A stretch of DNA of 9,836 nt from an uncultured Prevotella sp. (GTDB taxonomy: Bacteria > Bacteroidota > Bacteroidia > Bacteroidales > Bacteroidaceae): NCBI GenBank assembly GCA_937898715.1, contig CALEKA010000025.1, positions 1 through 9,836 on the forward strand, in the 5' to 3' direction. The notes under the pieces were generated by a model. The model was given only the letters and a program-made list of their open reading frames with translations, did no database searches and had not been told where the DNA came from. Positions 6,362 through 9,836 of the stretch are shown one piece after another (within the stretch, counting starts at the first letter, position 1; the number at the start of each line of letters is the position of its first letter). A program made the translations under genes and the position numbers.

Positions 6362-9085
6362 ATGAATAACATTAAGAGAGTTTACACATTCGGTAACGGA
6401 AAGGCCGAAGGACGCGCAGACATGCGTAACGAATTGGGTGGTAAGGGTGCAAACCTTGCAGAGATGAATCTCATCGGCGTGCCCGTCCCTCCTGGATTTA
6501 CTATTACCACAGACGTCTGCAATGAGTACTATAAGATAGGAAAAGACAAAGTTGTTGCTCTACTCAAAGACGATGTAGAAAAAAGCCTGCATCAGACTGA
6601 AGAGCTAATGAACAGCAAATTTGGCGACGTGGAGAATCCTCTGCTATTGTCAGTACGTTCAGGCGCCCGTGCATCTATGCCCGGTATGATGGACACGATT
6701 CTCAACCTCGGCTTGAACGACGAAGTTGTTGAAGGACTGGCTCGTAAGACAGGCAACCCACGCTTTGCCTACGATGCCTATCGCCGTTTCGTACAGATGT
6801 ATGGCGACGTTGTATTAGGTATGAAACCCGTCAACAAAGACGATGTCGATCCTTTTGAAGCCATTATCGATGAAGTAAAGGAAGCCAAGGGCGTAGCACT
6901 CGACAACGAACTCGAAGTAGATGATCTTAAAACACTCGTAGTGCGTTTCAAAGAGGCTATCATAAAGCAGACGGGTAAAGAATTCCCCACTGACCCCATG
7001 GAACAACTTTGGGGTGCAATCTGTGCTGTATTCGATTCGTGGATGAACGAAAGAGCTATTCTCTATCGTAAGATGGAGGGTATTCCCGCTGAATGGGGAA
7101 CCGCTGTTACCGTCATGGCCATGGTCTTTGGCAATATGGGAAACACTTCTGCTACAGGAGTTTGCTTCAGCCGCGATGCAGCTACAGGCGAAGACCTATT
7201 CAATGGAGAATGGCTTGTCAATGCTCAAGGTGAAGACGTTGTAGCAGGCATCCGTACCCCACAACAGATCACACTTGAAGGCTCACGCCGTTGGGCAGAA
7301 TTGCAGGGTATAAGTGAAGAACAGCGTAAGACCGAATATCCCTCAATGGAAGAGGCCATGCCCGATATATACCATCAGCTCGATGCCATTCAGACCAAGC
7401 TTGAAGAGCACTATCATGACATGCAAGACATGGAGTTTACCGTACAAGAGGGCAAACTTTGGTTCTTGCAGACTCGTAATGGTAAGCGCACGGGTGCAGC
7501 TATGGTTAAAATTGCGATGGATCTCCTTCGTCAAGGCATGATAGATGAAAAGACTGCTATTGAGCGCTGCGAGCCTCAGAAACTTGACGAGCTACTCCAT
7601 CCCGTATTCTCTAAGGAAGCTCTTGCTAAGGCAAAAGAACTCACTCGCGGTCTGCCTGCAAGTCCTGGAGCTGCATGCGGTCAAATCGTATTCTTTGCAG
7701 ACGATGCAGCAAAGTGGCACGAAGATGGTCACAAAGTAGTGATGGTACGTATTGAGACCTCACCTGAAGATCTCGCTGGTATGGCTGTGGCAGAAGGTAT
7801 TCTTACAGCACGTGGTGGCATGACATCTCATGCAGCCGTTGTGGCTCGTGGTATGGGTAAATGCTGCGTGAGCGGTGCTGGAGCAATCAATGTAGACTAT
7901 AAAAATCGAACGGTAGAGATTGATGGCACCGTACTCCATGAAGGAGATTATATATCACTAAATGGTACAAACGGACGTGTTTACCAAGGCGAGATTAAGA
8001 CACAAGCTGCAGAACTCTCTGGTGACTTTGCAGCTCTAATGGATCTCTGTGCTAAATACACCCGTCTTCAGGTACGCACAAACGCTGATACTCCACACGA
8101 TGCAGAAGTGGCTCGCAAGTTTGGTGCTGTAGGCATCGGACTTTGCCGCACTGAGCACATGTTCTTTGACAACGAAAAGATTATCGCCATGCGCGAAATG
8201 ATTCTTGCCGAAGATGTAGAAGGACGTAAGAAAGCGCTCGCCAAGCTCCTACCCTATCAGAAGGAAGACTTCAAGGGCATATTCCGAGCAATGGATGGAT
8301 ATCCTGTCAATGTACGCTTACTCGATCCTCCTCTCCACGAATTCGTACCCCACGATCTCAAGGGACAAGAAGAAATGGCAAAGGCTATGGGAGTTACCGT
8401 AGAATATATCCGCCAGCGTGTAGAAAGCCTCTGTGAACACAATCCAATGTTGGGTCATCGTGGTTGTCGCTTAGGCAATACTTATCCAGAGATCACACAG
8501 ATGCAGACCCGTGCTATTCTCTCTGCAGCCATCGACTTGAAGCGTGAAGGTCTTGATCCGCATCCAGAAATTATGGTGCCTCTCACTGGTATATTGTATG
8601 AGTTTGAAGCACAGGAAAAGGTCATCCGTGATGAAGCAGCTGCACTCTTTAAGGAAGAAGGAATTGAAATTCCATTCAAGGTGGGCACTATGATTGAGAT
8701 TCCTCGTGCAGCACTTACTGCCGACAAGATTGCTTCCCGAGCAGAATACTTCAGCTTCGGTACAAACGACTTGACACAGATGACATTTGGCTATTCTCGT
8801 GATGACATCGCAAGCTTCTTACCCGTTTACTTGGAAAAGAAGATTCTGAAGGTAGACCCATTCCAGGTACTTGATCAGAATGGTGTAGGTCAATTGGTTG
8901 AGATGGCAGTCAACAAAGGCCGTTCAGTTCGTGCAGATCTAAAATGCGGTATCTGTGGTGAACATGGTGGTGAACCCTCATCTGTGAAGTTCTGCCACAA
9001 AGTTGGTTTGAACTACGTAAGTTGCTCTCCCTTCCGTGTACCTATCGCTCGATTGGCTGCGGCGCAGGCTGCTGTAGAGGAATAA
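6362..9085 (+). CDS. ppdK: Pyruvate, phosphate dikinase
   Basis: This 907-residue cytosolic enzyme catalyses pyruvate + ATP + Pi to PEP + AMP + PPi, reversibly. In anaerobic Bacteroidales it serves PPi-linked glycolysis or PEP formation. The N-terminal ATP-grasp domain starts with VYTFGNGKAEG and LGGKGANLAEM. The swivelling phosphohistidine domain has GGMTSHAAVVARG with catalytic H490, the equivalent of His455 in Clostridium symbiosum, and a threonine two residues before it where plant enzymes are regulated. The C-terminal PEP/pyruvate barrel has GIGLCRTEHMFF, FSFGTNDLTQMTFG and CGICGEHGGEP with catalytic C865. Length equals the family's usual size. A GTG at 6326 would add 12 residues, but ATG 6362 gives the typical MNNIKRVYTFGNG beginning and a normal leader, so I chose it. 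Own promoter and terminator suggest a single-gene transcript. No PPDK regulatory protein gene is nearby. Confidence 0.97.
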   Translation: MNNIKRVYTFGNGKAEGRADMRNELGGKGANLAEMNLIGVPVPPGFTITTDVCNEYYKIGKDKVVALLKDDVEKSLHQTEELMNSKFGDVENPLLLSVRSGARASMPGMMDTILNLGLNDEVVEGLARKTGNPRFAYDAYRRFVQMYGDVVLGMKPVNKDDVDPFEAIIDEVKEAKGVALDNELEVDDLKTLVVRFKEAIIKQTGKEFPTDPMEQLWGAICAVFDSWMNERAILYRKMEGIPAEWGTAVTVMAMVFGNMGNTSATGVCFSRDAATGEDLFNGEWLVNAQGEDVVAGIRTPQQITLEGSRRWAELQGISEEQRKTEYPSMEEAMPDIYHQLDAIQTKLEEHYHDMQDMEFTVQEGKLWFLQTRNGKRTGAAMVKIAMDLLRQGMIDEKTAIERCEPQKLDELLHPVFSKEALAKAKELTRGLPASPGAACGQIVFFADDAAKWHEDGHKVVMVRIETSPEDLAGMAVAEGILTARGGMTSHAAVVARGMGKCCVSGAGAINVDYKNRTVEIDGTVLHEGDYISLNGTNGRVYQGEIKTQAAELSGDFAALMDLCAKYTRLQVRTNADTPHDAEVARKFGAVGIGLCRTEHMFFDNEKIIAMREMILAEDVEGRKKALAKLLPYQKEDFKGIFRAMDGYPVNVRLLDPPLHEFVPHDLKGQEEMAKAMGVTVEYIRQRVESLCEHNPMLGHRGCRLGNTYPEITQMQTRAILSAAIDLKREGLDPHPEIMVPLTGILYEFEAQEKVIRDEAAALFKEEGIEIPFKVGTMIEIPRAALTADKIASRAEYFSFGTNDLTQMTFGYSRDDIASFLPVYLEKKILKVDPFQVLDQNGVGQLVEMAVNKGRSVRADLKCGICGEHGGEPSSVKFCHKVGLNYVSCSPFRVPIARLAAAQAAVEE

Positions 9086-9109
9086 GTTCTGATACTGACA
9101 ATTCGAAAT

Positions 9110-9151
9110 AAGAGGCAAGGATTTAGAAAACAGGTCCTTGCCTCTTTTCTT
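9110..9151 (+). terminator. Intrinsic terminator of ppdK
   Basis: AAGAGGCAAGGA (9110-9121) pairs perfectly over 12 bp with TCCTTGCCTCTT (9135-9146), loop 13 bases. The T-rich tract TTTTCTTTCT follows. It begins 25 bases after the ppdK stop codon. Confidence 0.9.
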
Positions 9152-9222
9152 TCTATGTGCGTTCTGTACAAGTCTGAAATTACGGAAGCATCGTAAGGTA
9201 AGCATCCCATACAAGCCGTATT

Positions 9223-9279
9223 GTAGAAACAAATAAGCCAAAGTCCATCTATCAAGACTTTGGCTTATTTGTTTTCTAC
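9223..9279. terminator. Very long, nearly symmetric hairpin, likely bidirectional terminator
   Basis: The arm at 9223-9245 pairs along all 23 bases with 9256-9279, with one extra T in the right arm. The loop is 10 bases. The GC-richer core GCCAAAGTC/GACTTTGGC is flanked by A-rich and T-rich tails, so each strand reads stem then TTATTTGTTT. It could back up the ppdK terminator and stop leftward transcription from the decayed transposase. No intact leftward gene remains, so the second role may be historical. Confidence 0.75.
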
Positions 9280-9383
9280 GTAACAGTGAAGGAGTAGAGT
9301 ATCCGGATCGTAATTATTTCGTCCAGCTATTTTGGAAAAAGTAGGCATATTAGTCAAAACGGGTGCTGAAAAGGCTCAAAAAC

Positions 9384-9619
9384 CTAAAAAGTATTGGAGA
9401 ACCAATCTTTGGGATTTATACCTAATAGTTCATAGGTTTGGATAAGTGTTGATATCACAGCTAAGTCTTCACCCTTTCATCATTCTTTATAAACAGCCTG
9501 TTCTTACGACCAAGAGTAATTGGGCGTATGCTACGCTCAACAGGATTGTTATCTATGTTATACATGCCATTGGTAACGTATGCTTCGTAATTCAAATAAA
9601 AAGCCTACTTTTGCAACAT
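9384..9619 (-). pseudogene. IS66-family transposase C-terminal remnant, stop and frameshift
   Basis: Reading leftward from 9619, the frame gives MLQK, a TAG stop (9605-9607), then AFYLNYEAYVTNGMYNIDNN and PVERSIRPITLGRKNRLF. The IDNNxxExxIRPxxLGRKNxLF pattern is the hallmark of the IS66 transposase C-terminus, and its Glu probably belongs to the DDE catalytic set. After IKNDER the frame runs to a stop at 9461-9463. Homology resumes in another frame from 9470 as EDLAVISTLIQTYELLGIN, then PKDWFSNTF and a TAG at 9384-9386. That is one frameshift, near 9471-9479. Only the last ~75 codons of a protein normally about 500 residues long survive, so it is dead. Neither the usual IS66 accessory genes nor a clear terminal inverted repeat is visible. 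Confidence 0.85.
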
Positions 9620-9630
9620 GAATAAAGCCT

Positions 9631-9758
9631 TGTAAACCTTTTCAGTAAAACATTTCTTTCGTTGTAAAGTCTTTTAGGAAGAAATGTTATGACATGTAAA
9701 GCTTTTTAGTAAAGGTAAACTTCTGGTGTAAAGTATTTTCAGTTAAAGTCAAAGTTGT
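9631..9758. repeat. Four diverged units at exact 32-nt spacing
   Basis: TGTAAA occurs at 9631, 9663, 9695 and 9727, exactly 32 bases apart. Each copy is followed by a related A/T-rich stretch; rough consensus TGTAAAGYYTTTTAGTAAA, the rest of each unit being poorly conserved. Units 1 and 2 also form a 12-bp hairpin (AACATTTCTTTC at 9649-9660 with GGAAGAAATGTT at 9677-9688, one G-T). The block starts 12 bases upstream of the transposase remnant and touches the 22-bp array. No protein frame is supported. Confidence 0.65.
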
Positions 9759-9836
9759 CGTACACCGGTCGGTGTACGCATGAACATCGGTCGGTGTACG
9801 CACGAACATCGGTCGGTGTACGCACGAACATCGGTC
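9759..9836. repeat. Tandem 22-bp repeat array, cut by the window end
   Basis: Three complete 22-base units (9766-9787, 9788-9809, 9810-9831) and the first five bases of a fourth (9832-9836) follow head to tail without spacers. Each starts CGGTCGGTGTACGC and ends GAACAT; unit 1 differs from the others by one base (ATG for ACG at 9780-9782). Just before unit 1 an inverted piece creates a 20-bp dyad, CGTACACCG-GT-CGGTGTACG (9759-9778). The array is much richer in G+C than the DNA before it. Its true length is unknown. Confidence 0.9.

Noticed and set aside
8978..9255. Minus-strand open frames of 80-87 aa over the ppdK end
   Set aside because: They overlap the conserved C-terminus of ppdK and both terminator hairpins and resemble no known protein.
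9631..9836. CRISPR array
   Set aside because: The 22-bp units have no spacers, and the 32-nt units are diverged throughout rather than identical repeats with unique spacers; no cas gene is present.

Overview
The window looks like chromosomal DNA of a Bacteroidales bacterium (Bacteroides/Prevotella/Porphyromonas relatives); the genus cannot be fixed from sequence alone. Three things point there. Several promoters fit the Bacteroidota sigma consensus (TTTG or TTG, about 20 bases, then TAnnTTTG). The start codons lack strong Shine-Dalgarno sites. The gene types are characteristic: a DPE2-like 4-alpha-glucanotransferase with N-terminal starch-binding modules, a pyruvate phosphate dikinase, a glutamine-dependent NAD synthetase and a BatD-like exported protein.

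Left part (1-2776, leftward genes): a short orphan BatD-like exported protein (57-584) lies downstream of nadE (815-2776), separated by 230 bases rich in small inverted repeats. The extreme left edge holds a GC-rich hairpin that resembles the end of an interspersed repeat.

Divergent region (2777-3366): this 590-base gap has no convincing protein gene but is the most interesting stretch. On the minus strand it holds a near-perfect Bacteroidota promoter (3140-3171). About 180 nt of self-complementary sequence follows, whose 5' and 3' ends pair (11 bp) and which ends in six U residues. This is a strong candidate for a small structured RNA with 6S-like topology, or a leader/attenuator for nadE. 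It abuts a second long imperfect inverted repeat (2841-2955). A malQ promoter candidate and a leader hairpin lie on the plus strand.

Middle and right (3367-9085, rightward genes): malQ (cytosolic alpha-glucan/maltose transglycosylation) and ppdK (reversible PEP/pyruvate conversion, PPi-linked glycolysis). Both belong to central carbohydrate use, but they are separated by 295 bases and ppdK has its own strong promoter, so they are probably separate transcription units.

Right end (9086-9836): the ppdK terminator, then a second, very long and nearly symmetric hairpin able to terminate on both strands. Next comes a decayed IS66-family transposase C-terminus on the minus strand, with an in-frame stop and a frameshift. 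Four diverged units with exactly 32-nt spacing follow. Last is a tandem array of 22-bp units that runs off the end of the window. This end is a small genomic graveyard and repeat zone, in contrast to the conserved housekeeping genes to its left.
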